From contig JABCPU010000661.1 of assembly GCA_016800925.1 (NCBI GenBank), forward strand, positions 1-32,048: a DNA stretch of 32,048 bases, written 5' to 3'. Every line of letters starts with the position of its first letter. Position 1 is the first letter of the stretch. This stretch comes from Suillus spraguei. Taxonomy: Eukaryota > Basidiomycota > Agaricomycetes > Boletales > Suillaceae. Made by a program: the position numbers and the translations under genes. The notes beneath the pieces were generated by a model. The model saw only the letters and a list, made by a program, of their open reading frames with translations, did not search any database and was not told the DNA's origin. This document shows, piece after piece, positions 9,460-19,979 of this stretch.

Positions 9460-12278
9460 TTAGACACGGACATCTAGGTACTTTGCTGGAAGCTGGGCGC
9501 GCATCACATCCTCAAGCCACGTTTTAAACACGGTGGCATCCGTCAGTGAATCAGATACATGGTCTCGAGCTTCAGAGATGACAGCTTCAGAGGCCTCTAT
9601 TTCAGACTCATCAGAGTCCTCCGTTTCAGAGCCATCAGCTTCAGAGTCCTCCGTTTCCGAGTCGTCCGAGTCTTCCATTTCCGAGTTGTCCACTTCAGGT
9701 TTGACCGCATAAAACAGGCGGACAACACGAAGGGAAGATCGAACAACCTTCCAGCTACTATGTTTGTGCGATCCTGAGGGTTTAATGCGAGAATGACCCA
9801 TGATCAAGAAGTCATTCTTTTTCTCTCTGCAGCGAATAACATCCGCTTTCAGCCATTCATCGAGCGGCCTGCGCTTGCGCAGCAGACGGCCCGCTTTATA
9901 ACGAAGACAGACCCAGATGAGGACCCAGATGAATGACTCTGCATCGTGCCGATACAGGTGCTTGACCTTGCCTTTGATGGCTTCCTCCGTGAGAAGTTCG
10001 ATGGCCATGAAGGGCACTGTCCCTGTACGCTCTTGACCTGAGGGACTATCTCGCGTTGAGGATAAGTCGAAGTCATTGAGAACCCCTATATATCGACCAT
10101 CTGAGGTCTTGTAGACCATCAGATTGCTAGGGCTGATGTCACGGTGGTAAACATTTTTTTCCCAGAGGGCATAATGACCTAGTATTGTATGTGTCAGGGA
10201 CCAGTAAGGCGCGCAAGCGGAATAAAAGAAGGAAGAACACGTACAGACGACGATGTGCCACCATGCGCGAAGGAAACGCGTGCCGCTCAATTTTGTGATC
10301 GGACGGAGCTTTCTGAATACGATAACGTATAGGACGCGCCTGCCTCGTTGAGCATCCTTGAGTCCTAATGCCATCCTAATCTTTGCGGTGGATGTATCTT
10401 CGAATTTGCAGTGCCACACCATCTCTGGGACGTGGTGCTTCACCTTGCCTTCCTCGTCCTTCCTCGCAATCTCATACACCTTCTTGAGAATATCAGCCTC
10501 GCTCTCGCGCTCCTCTTCTGGCCAATAGAGCTTGGCAACCAGCTCGTCGGTAGGGTTATGAGGGTTATGATGAGGGAGCGTCGGTACCAGGGCCGAAAGT
10601 TTCTTGCTTTTCACCGGAAAGACGGTGGTTGCGCGTCCGCGCAGGCCAAAGTGAGTGATGCGCTTGTCAGACTTCAAGTCGAATGTGAGGTCGACCTCTC
10701 CTATGTCTTCGTCAGGGAGCCGAACCTCATTTGAGGATCCATCTTTGCGTTCGAACATCCGATTGTAGCCCCATTCCGTGTATGGCATTCGCTGGAGAGC
10801 AAGCAGCAAAACCATAAACCGGGGAAGGTCTTGCACGAAGTTGATTCCAGAGCACTGGATCGCGTCCTGCCGATCAAAATACCACAGGTAAATCATGTCA
10901 TCTTGTACGAGCGATCAATTTCACGAGACATCTGCAATATTTCATTGACTTACCATCCACCACATAAGTGATGACGCTCTGCCGCGCGATATGCGCCGCG
11001 AACAACTCCGAGGCGTACAGACCATTCTGAAGGACGGGATGTATTTTTTTCGGCTCGTTGGGTTCTTTGGGCGGCTCCTTTTCACTATCATCAACTTTAA
11101 ATTTCTTGCTGCTATGACCATCCGCTGCTTGACTAGAGCCGCGCTTCCTGCTGTTCACTGGCCCAGACTGCTTCAACCGTCCTCCCACCGCAGGCTGTTT
11201 CGAACGTGCTGAATCCCATACGTCAGTAAGAAACAGTCGGTTGTGCACACTGTCAAGAGAGCTTACTAGTAAGCGCATCTGATGTCTGGCGCGAGCTTGT
11301 AACAGCGCTGCTGCCAGGCAAAGGCGTCACACCTGTTGGCTCAGCGGTGTCATTCATTTCCCTCCTATACTTCATGTACTTCTTCGCTTCAGGAACATCG
11401 TAATCTTTCGCTGCGTAAGTCTTAGGTGGGTTTGAAACACCAGTCCTAAGCTTATTATGTTTGAACTCCACCGTCGACCGAACATCCGTCCATTGGAATC
11501 GTTTAGCGGGCTTCTCCAACGCCTGCTCGTCCTTGTAGGGTTGATCTGGGTGCTTGCTCACCTTCCTGGCGCTTGTGCGAGAGACGATGACGAGGTCAGG
11601 CCTGCGTGTAGACGTCTCGCCTTGATGCTTTTGCATCACATTCTTGGGGTCGTTTTGATGAAACAAGATTTTGTCATCGTCGTTCGCCTGCGAACGAAGT
11701 AATCCAGGCGCGTTTAGTTCGCTCAATCGGTCAAACGCAAGGTTTGAAACCTCGATAAAGGGCTTGTACATCTGAGGTTCTTTTGTGCTTTCCACACTTC
11801 ACAGCAGCGTCCACCTATTAATCTCCTTTCGCAAGATTTAAAGTTACGACTTACATCTTAGTTAGATTCTTCTTGATGTCCCTGGCGTCGTTCCCATTGT
11901 TGCAGATCGGCAGGACAGCTTTGAGACAATCAGCGAGTAGTGTCGGCTTGTCGGGAAGCGGTTTTGAGCCATCTTTGCAGCGGTAAAGTAGCTCCTGCAG
12001 CATTTCGTCGATGGGACATTCTCTGTAGTTCTCGACATCGCGTCCGATCCATGGACGAACGTCGTCGACGCTGTGAATGACGAAGTTCAATACAAATGTA
12101 AGTAGTTGTCACCACAACGAAAAGAAAATTGGACGTACTTGACGCCTACAGTACTGATATGTTCGCTGACGGTAGCAGAGCCAACTGCAAGCGGGGTGGA
12201 TTTGAGGTTGGACCCAGAATCAACGCCATGGGGAGGCGTCTTTGGTGCAGTGGCGCCAGCAGTACTTACATTGGCCAT
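9460..12278 (-). CDS. FunK1-type fungal protein kinase
   Basis: This is predicted to be a serine/threonine-like kinase of the basidiomycete-expanded FunK1 family, whose substrates are unknown. Exons read on the minus strand fit 12278-12139, 12070-11855, about 11790 to 11275, about 11215 to 10948, 10896-10245 and 10178-9460; introns 12071-12138 and 10179-10244 have clean GT-AG ends. The N-terminal half has WIGRDVENYRECPIDEM, CLKAVLPICNN and a basic linker. The kinase half has QCSGINFVQDLPRFMVLLLA, LRAWWHIVVCHYALW, the catalytic loop HRDISPSNLM, the FunK1 variant NDFDLSS in place of DFG, and GTVPFMAIELL. The C-terminus carries a Ser/Asp/Glu-rich repeat (DSDDSETEDSE and similar) before the end at KYLDVRV. 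I found no stops or frameshifts and the region is visibly richer in CG than the surrounding transposons. ATG 12278 is preferred because the duplicated promoter also ends at a MAN start. Confidence 0.85.
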
Positions 12279-12480
12279 AGCCTCAGTTACTATGTGAACT
12301 GGAATAACAATAACTGCAGGAGGAGGCTCGCTTTTAAGCTAGAACAATATTATCGTTTATACATTTCAAGGCTACAATCGATGCCCGGTGGAGATAGTCG
12401 GAGCCACAGTCACAGTGGTTTGAAACTCAATTGTTGTCATCAAGTCACCTACAAGCGCCCACCTTGATTCTGATTCTTAC
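12279..12480 (-). promoter_or_regulatory. FunK1 promoter and 5' leader
   Basis: A TATAAA on the minus strand at 12356-12361 lies 78 bp upstream of the ATG. The surrounding 200 bp are conserved in the truncated paralogue at 9071-9300, which suggests that they contain the functional upstream region. Confidence 0.5.
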
Positions 12481-13500
12481 TCCATCGAGCATGATACAGA
12501 GTTCTTCCACTTGTTCAATGCGCAATTCCTAATTGTGACATGGTCTAGACTCTCCAAATTCCATCAAACTTCACCAAGTCATCACGCATCTGATAGGTGT
12601 CGGAGTCTACCACCATCCCCCGTTGTGATTTTCTTTCTCCATTGAGCATAATCACGATCTTGTTCTGCAGCGCCTCAGCACATAGAACCAACTGTGAATT
12701 GGGACAACAGTGTTAAATCTAAAGATCACCGCCTCACTACCATGATGCCATCATGGATCAAGCTTCGCGTCTCGCCCGTCGTGATCTCTCAAATGAGTGA
12801 GTGAGTCGGTCCGACTCCATCTGTACAAGACTCCAATTGTCATTGTTGTTTGTTTTTGACAGGTATTACTATCGCCCAATCAATAACCAGGTTTTTTTTT
12901 TCTCGCTCCGCTGTAAGTAGTTAAGGCTGTCCCTTAACAGTTACACCAAAAGGCAGTGATAATCAAAGCTAACGCTTGATTACCGCAGACAGTATTTATG
13001 CTGATTATGGGAACTCAGGTGAGCCAACAGACTTCCGCACTCCACGGTTGAACGGAAGAATTCTGTATGTAGATCCATCGAGCATAATCGACAGTTTTGT
13101 TGTTCGACGTGTAATACCAATTGTGATATGATGGTCCAGAGTCCAGACCTCTCTCCAGACATCTACCGTCCACCCGGCCATCATCGTGACGCACCTGACA
13201 GGCGTCGGAGTCGTCCCCCGTCGAGCATAGTAAGTACATCACAAGTTTCACTTGTTCTACCTTTCAGCACATAGAATCAACTGTGAATTGGGTCGATCTA
13301 TTACTATCAAGATTCGAATCTCGCTTCGCGTCATGATCTCTCATTGCTAGTGGGCCGCCCGAGTCAATCCGATTCATGCGACTCCGAGTCTTCTTACTGC
13401 GATTTATCTGCACAAGACCCCGATCATCGCTGCTCACATTTTTGACATATACTATCGCCCAATCAATATTCAATAACCACAATCAGCAAGAACAACAATT
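12481..13500. repeat. Ancient tandem duplication, two units offset by about 585 bp
   Basis: 12481-12900 and about 13068-13480 share, in order, TCCATCGAGCAT, TAATTGTGA/CAATTGTGA, TGGTC, GGTGTCGGAGTC against GGCGTCGGAGTC, CAGCACATAGAA, CAACTGTGAATTGGG, CTTCGCGTC, GTGATCTCTC against ATGATCTCTC, and ACTATCGCCCAATCAATA. By eye the units are only moderately similar. I found no convincing ORF. Confidence 0.7.
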
Positions 13501-14082
13501 ATTTTTCCCCCCTTCGCACTTTTCGAACGAACGGAAGAATTATGTACAAGAATTCTATCGTGGTGACTGCTCCAGTCAAGATCGGGTAGCACCGCACCGA
13601 TATAGTAGTATGTATGTTCTCGACTTACGTGCGCCCTCGGGCAGGCCACGACTCATCATGATGACAAAATATATGGATGGATGTAACATGGCTATGGCTG
13701 GCAGATCGGTGAGTTACCGAGTCTCGTTTGCATTGACTCATTTATGCCAGTTGTACGTCGAAAATGGACTGGCCCTGCTGATCCTGCTCAGTTACGCATT
13801 GAGCAAGAGACTACAACGACTTCCTTGTGTTGCCATGGACTGTCTCGGTATAAATTTCCAACTACTCTTACTCACACCGTTTGAATCATTATGATAAGCT
13901 ATGCGTTACCTGCACCAGCGTGATTAGGACATACCCTTACAGTATGTCGATCGCTCTGTTATAACTCTGCGGTATGATGTCCATGACCTGCATAAGTTGT
14001 AACAAATGATGTGAGATAAAATATCACTGCAAACGTGTTGTGAATGTGAAAGCTACATACGTGCCAACGTGTCAACACTCAG
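13501..14082. other. Unassigned stretch
   Basis: Open frames occur here (one from 13376 crosses it), but none resembles a known protein, and their start lies in the duplicated repeat. I see nothing that I would annotate. Confidence 0.4.
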
Positions 14083-15061
14083 TCATTGCTTGAGCACAGA
14101 TAAGTCACAAGGAGACGGACTGGAGACGGCTTCACCGAATGCCTGATGGCTAGTGCGATGTTGACCGACGACGAACAAGATAAAATCCGCAGCATCCTAT
14201 CACACATGATGCTCCTTCCGTTCCGACAGAATTTTTCCCGGCAGTAGTTTGTGTTGATCTCTGCACATAACATCAGGACAAATATCGGTCACGATGAGCG
14301 ACTCACATCATTACGAGTCAAATACCAACGCCGTGAACAGCTATTTGTTGGGGTGCCACATCTGCAGGTCGAGTGCTGAATCGCAGGAACCCGAATAAGT
14401 TGCGCCACCGACTGGAAAGGGAAGAGATGAGCGTGAGCGGAGCTGAGGGAGGAGGCGTGTGGTCTGTGACGTTGCCAAAGAAGTCATTGCCCTGTATCGG
14501 TGTCAGGCCAGTAGATACTCAGGAGAGATGTAACACTCATATTTTGCCATGCCTCTGTTGTTGGCCTGCCGTTTAGGTATGACATGGACATTAAAGTTAG
14601 GCTGACGAGATGATAAATAAGCAAAGTTTGTATTCACAACTGATTGGCGCACATCTCTGATTGGAATTGCACGCCTCTAGCCAAGAAGTGAGATGCAATG
14701 CAAGCGAGATGCAGATGTGACTTACCCTTGACTTCGCATCTGTATCACCATCCTGTGAACTCTGAAAACGAAAGCCAAAGCCTGGTTAGAGATCAGTATT
14801 GTACATACGCACGGCAACTTGATCACCGCCCAGTTGCTTGAGTGCTGCCTCTAGGCTCCATACACAGACCTTTGCATACAACTGAGCCCCAACCAGATAA
14901 TCTCCATCCACTGATATGGCAAGAGCTAAGACTTCGCCGTCATGGTCTCCGACTGGCTGGTTGGTTTCGAGGTCCCAGATGCGAACTGAGCAGTCCCTTG
15001 AGGCACTAGAAAGATGAGATTCATCGGGGAAAATACAGAGGGATGTGATGGCCTGCCACAT
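14083..15061 (-). pseudogene. WD40-repeat protein, 3' portion
   Basis: The minus strand has a WD40 blade, SASRDCSVRIWDLETNQPVG, followed by GEVLALAISVDGDYLVGAQL and VCVWSLEAALKQLGGDQVAV. Further on in other frames come RRAIPIRDVRQSV, PTDTGQGNDFFGN, LISSLSSRWRNLFGFLRF, RPADVAPQQIAVHGV and VIGCCGFYLVRRRSTSH, and the frame ends at a TGA at 14083-14085. These C-terminal motifs recall a family of basidiomycete WD40 proteins with a conserved tail after the propeller. Introns are likely near 14762-14804 and 14700, but the splice pattern I tried does not keep one frame, and at least one stop follows HGVGI. The upstream blades are missing at about 15061, where the minisatellite region begins. I regard it as a truncated and probably broken gene. 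Confidence 0.6.
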
Positions 15062-15121
15062 ACTTCAGTCATTTTCCTGTGTAGAACCAGTGCCCCGGAT
15101 GTGCCAAAAGGTTGTAGAATC

Positions 15122-15480
15122 ATGGCCAGCCAGTCCTCAACCGATCTATGTAGGATGGGTGCCGGCCAGCCTCTACTATATATAATGGATCAGCATATAG
15201 TAAAAGCATGGCCGGCCAGTAGGTGTAAGGTAGAATAGTCTACAATATATAATGGATTAGCACATGGTAAAAGCATGGCCGGCCGGTAAATGTAAAGTAC
15301 AATAGTCTAGTACTATATATAATGAATTACCAACTGGCTAGTGCACTAGATTTAGACCTACAAGCCAGCCAGCCTTGCTTCTACATAGGTAAATGCAAGC
15401 TGGCTGGTGCAAAGGTTTAGCCCTGCACACCGGCCAGCCTTGCCTCTACATAGGTAGATGCCTACTGGCCGGTTTAGGGG
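15122..15480. repeat. GGCCGGCC minisatellite
   Basis: About three units of roughly 66-70 bp share AAAAGCATGGCCGGCCAGTA, then a run reading GTAGAATAGTCTACAATATA and ATAATGGATTAGCACA. They are followed by two shorter related units with GCCAGCCTTGC, CTCTACATAGGTA and GATGC. The palindrome GGCCGGCC or a variant (GGCCAGCC, GGCTGGCT) recurs throughout. Confidence 0.8.
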
Positions 15481-15587
15481 CGAAGTTTCTTCAGTGATGG
15501 GGTGAATGTAAGCAGTGGGGAAGGAGGCAGTTGTGGAGGAAGTCATATCAAATGGTTTGTTGGGCTAGTTCGAATTCAAAGGGCATG

Positions 15588-18500
15588 TCACTTCTTATAA
15601 GCATTCAGGATTCGTGCGGAGTTTGCTAAGTTCTTTTGGGGGATCCATTCATTATCTCCTGATGAATATCCTTTCCAGGAGACAAGATAGCATTGATGAT
15701 TGCTGGTTCCTTTATGGGAAAGAATTGCTTCTACTTCGTATTCTTCTTCTTCTTCAATGATATCAGGCGGTGGTTCAAGGAAGTTCGTGCTGTGTATGTC
15801 ATTTTTGCTATAAGATGATAACACAGAACCATGGAAGGTGGGATGAATCTTCCATTGTGGAGGGAGTTTGAGCATGAATGTGATAGGTGATAAGACATTG
15901 GTAATCGGGAAAGGTCTGTATCGCTTTGGTGCAAGCTTTCGCGATGGGAGTTTGAGTCTAAGATTAGCAGCAGATAGCCAAACCTTATCTCCAATCTTCC
16001 ATGGTTGGTACTTATCTCCTCGGGATCGTTCCACCATGGTTTGCATAGCAATGTTATGGCATGCGATGGCTCCTTCTCGGATCTTCTGCAGGGATCAAAC
16101 TCGATCTTCTGCTGCTGGTATGGTAGAATCAGGGATTAAATGGGGAATGGCGCGGGGTTCATATCCCATCATAAGAAAGAATGGTGAGGCGTTTCGGGCA
16201 TCATGTTTATGATGATTGTGGATGAATTCAGCGATAGGGTGTTCTATCCATTCTTCAGGGTTGTTGCAGTAGTAGATACACAAATAGGTTTCTAATCCTT
16301 GGTTTAATCATTTGGTTTGTCCATCAGTCTGAGGATGATAGGCGGTAGATGGGGCGATGGTATAATCAAGGAGTCGTGCAAGTTCTTTTGAAAATCTTGA
16401 TAGAAACTGCAATCCTCAATCTGATATGACTTTGTCATGGAGACCAAACCGTCGATAGACATGTTTCAAAAATAACTTTGCTATACCTTCAGAAGTTACC
16501 GTCTTAAGGCAAGGGATAATAATTACCCCCTTCATAAGGCCATGGTCCACCATGACCATGATACTATCAAAGCCTCTGGAAACAGGGAGATCAGTGACCA
16601 AATCCACAGAAATTTGCGAGAAGGGACAGGTGGTGGAGGAAGGAATGGGGACAAGTGGAGGTCGGACTGGATGAGTATCCGATTTCATTTGCTGACAAAG
16701 GGCGCAACCCTCGACATATTTACAGATATAGGCACCTATAGAAGGCCACCAGGCTTCTTGTTTAACAAGTTCTTCAGTTTTGAAATGGCCAGGATGACCA
16801 GCAGTGATATGATCATGATAGCAAGCGAAAATAGCGGCGCGATGAATGGGAGGAATGTAAGCACGGTTCCTGAAATAGAGCACATCATGCTTGATCTTCC
16901 AATCAGACAATGCCGACTTCATGGGAGGAAGACAGACACCATCTAGTGCATCCGATGCCGTTTTGAATACAGGGTTGTCCAAAGGGTCAGAAGTAGCCAA
17001 TACATCAAGTAGGTCATTATCGATGAGTCAGACAAATAGGGAATCAGGAAGAAGCACAGCGTCTTCATTATCGTGAGAACCATCATCATGATCTGGGCGA
17101 TGTAAGAGAGCATCTGGAGCAGCTAGTTTAGTGCCTGCAACATGATGTAGTTCAATATCAAAGAGTGACAATGTCAATGTCAATTGCCAGTGGGCTTGTC
17201 GTCGAGTTAACTTCTGTGCAGTACGGAAGTACAGAAGGTTTTTGTGGTCAGTGAAGATAATGACAAGGTGGGCGTTCCCTTCAAGATAGTAACACCATTT
17301 GTTTAAGGTGCGGATAACTGCAAGTAGTTCCTGATTGAAAATCTGATAGTTGTGTTCCACTGGTTTTAGCGACTGAGATAAGTAAGCGCATGGGTGATAA
17401 ATGCCATTTTCATTTGTTTGCAATAAGACGGCTCCAGTTGCTACAAGAGAAGCATTGGTTGCTACTGCAAATTGCTGGGATGGATCTGGATTGCAAAGTA
17501 CCAGTTGTTTTATGAAGTGTTCTTTGAGGTCTTGGAAGGTATCCTGACATTGAGTCGTCCAAAGGAAAGAAGTATCTTTCTTTGTCAGATCGATGAGGGG
17601 TCATGCAATATCAGAATAATGGGAGATAAACGTGCGGTAAAAGTTGCAGAATCCTAAAAATGACCAAACATCTCTTATGCTTTTTGGAACAGGCCATTCG
17701 GCAATCCCTTTTGTCTTGGCAGTATCCATAGCAATCTGTCCAGGTCAAATGATCATTCCAAGGTATTCCACTTCATCAGCATCAAAGGTACACTTTTCTG
17801 GTTTTAGGAAAAGATGTTTGTCATGTATCTTCATCAGTACTCATCTGGTACATTCACGATGTTCCTCCATAGTTGTTGAGAAAATGAGGATGTTGTCCAT
17901 ATAGATAACCATCCATCCTTCATTAATCTCCTGCTGGAAGGTGTGATTCATGTATGCTTGAAACATGGCTGGTGAATTACATAACCCAAAGAACATGACA
18001 TTAGGTTCATAGAGACTGAATTTCATTGTGAACGCAGCTTTCCATTGATCTTCAGGATGGATGTGGATGTTGTTATATCCTGATCATATATCCATTTTCG
18101 TGAAGAATTGTGCATTGTGAAGCCATGCCACGAGAGATACCGGTAAAGGAAGTGGGTAAGCATTTTTGACCGTCCAGTCATTGATGTAATGATAGTCCTG
18201 GCAAGGGCGGAGTTCTCCGCTCTTCTTTCCAACAAAGAAGAACCCACTAGCTTGACGTGATTTTGATTCAGAAATGAACCCCTTAGTGATGTTCTCATCA
18301 ATAAATGCTTTTACTGAAGTTTGTTCCTTTTCAGACAGCAGGTAGACCTTAGATGATCAGGGAATGAAACCAGGTTGTTCAGGGGGAAGTTTGTTAAGTC
18401 CATCTTTGGCAAAGACATCAGCAAAGTCATGGAGGTAGGATGGTACGAGTTCTTCGAACAGTTTCTTCTTTTTCTCTTTTTTGTTGGTTGCGAATTCTTG

Positions 18501-19330
18501 TTCCTTGTTGCTGTATTTCAATGGAGGAAGGGAGATGGTATTCTTACTTGTGGAGAAGTTTCGTTGATCATGAGTTCGTTAGGGATGTCAATGGTGGGAG
18601 CAACGACAAGTTTCGGAAGTTTCGAATTCTGCCATTTATTGGTGTGGTAAGGGAATGCAGGAGATAATCTGTTCTTCTTCTGATCTGTATCCACGTCTTG
18701 TTTGATTTCATCAGACTTCATTGTTCGTGGGAGGGCAAGTGTTTTGGCAGCCCAATCTATACTTGGGTTCATAGCACGTAACCACAGGATTCCCAGAAGA
18801 ATTTGGTCTCTTCGTCCAAGTTTAGTGATATTGAACTTTCCATACATGGTTCATTCATCAATCTTTATTACTAGAAGGCAATAATGGGTGATTGGCCCTC
18901 CTTTGATAAGGGTTCCGTCTGCGGTGGTAACTTGAAATGGTGTTTTGAGTTTTTGTCGTGTGATTTGATGGAGTTTCACAAACTCCTCAGAGATGAACAT
19001 TCCTGCTGTGCCTGAGTCGATAATGGCAGTAGTGTCGACATATTTTAAGCGAGTACGTGAATGAAGGGTGATAGGAATACTAAGTTCTTTTCTTTCACCT
19101 ACAGCATGTACAAGTCTTAGTAATACATTGGGAGAAACATACGTCGAGTCTTTGTTTCTCCAAGTTAAAAATCCTCTACAATTTGTCTCATGGTTTAGTC
19201 TTCCTTGTCTTGAACTTCTTTGACTTCCGCTTGACGGAGTGGAGTCTTCTTCTTCTTATCAGGGCAGTTACCAATACAGTGTCCTGTCTTTCGGCATCCA
19301 AAACATTGACCTGTTCTCAGAATGTAGGTG
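15588..19330 (-). pseudogene. Ty3/Gypsy chromodomain retrotransposon, Gag end and Pol
   Basis: Minus-strand order is a zinc knuckle (CFGCRKTGHCIGNCP, about 19260-19320), protease (AIIDSGTAGMFI, near 19010), reverse transcriptase ([45 protein letters not shown]), RNase H (VATNASLVATGAVLL, FTDHKNLLYF), integrase zinc-binding (GHPGHFK, CALCQQMK), integrase core ([25 protein letters not shown]) and a chromodomain (YLVSWKGYSSGDNEWIP) at the C-terminus. Within pol I found ten in-frame stops, all TGA: 18851-18853, 18357-18359, 18084-18086, 17841-17843, 17745-17747, 17601-17603, 17028-17030, 16416-16418, 16308-16310 and 16095-16097. There is one frame change near 18520. RT has YMDN for YMDD, RNase H has TNAS for TDAS and integrase has QTK for QTE. 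Most of Gag and both LTRs were not found. Confidence 0.9.
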
Positions 19331-19979
19331 GGAACAGAAGGAATGGGATAGAGATTTTGTTATCACAGAACATATCTTGAGAGAACTCAACTCAACATGT
19401 AGGTATCCCAGGACAATTTTTGTGGGGGACATGTACTCACATTGTCTGAACAGTGTATTGAACCACCAGGATGGCGTAAATCCATTGATACCACCTCCAC
19501 TACAGGCATGGTGAATGGTCCATACTTTTTGGTGATAGAAACCGATATTCTGATTGGCTGGCATATAATTTGTGAGTAAGGTTCAAAGATTATATGAGGT
19601 GCATACTGACAACATCTCCTTGAATCGCCTGCCCCAGAAACTACCTGGAAAGCAGATAGTAATAATTATAGGTTGGAGTGACTCATTGTTCATGTCTTCA
19701 TATAGAATGTGAGGATAGATGGTGGAAATGTTGGTGAGTGATGCAGAATCCATCATCAAGAGTGTTTTTACATTGAACGGTGGGCAGCAGCAGGGCGTGG
19801 GACTGCGGACTTGTCAGATTCTGAGTGTGTAAAGTCATGTGAATGGGCCATTGCACTGTGCTCAACACATATCAGCAACACTTATTGCCCACTGCCCAGT
19901 ATTATGAAGGACAATGTTATTGATGGTCAAGGTGCGTTTTTCTCAGCCAATATTTCGCCAATTTTTTCCCACTAACAAT
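19331..19979. other. Unassigned stretch with one minus-strand open frame
   Basis: Upstream of the zinc knuckle the Ty3 similarity fades by about 19380. The minus strand at 19380-19564 reads MPANQNIGFYHQKVWTIHHA and GGINGFTPSWWFNT, open for about 60 codons and compositionally plausible, but I do not recognise it. The rest shows no gene. Confidence 0.4.

Noticed and set aside
13376..13894. 172-codon plus-strand frame
   Set aside because: It starts in the tandem duplication, resembles nothing, and the equivalent position in the other unit is not open.
18023..18301. Minus-strand 92-codon frame in the Ty3 RT region
   Set aside because: It is an out-of-frame shadow of the RT reading frame.
15588..18853. 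TGA recoding or a variant genetic code
   Set aside because: FunK1 uses standard codons with no internal TGA, the elements keep CGA Arg codons elsewhere, and CpG decay explains TGA and the active-site changes together.
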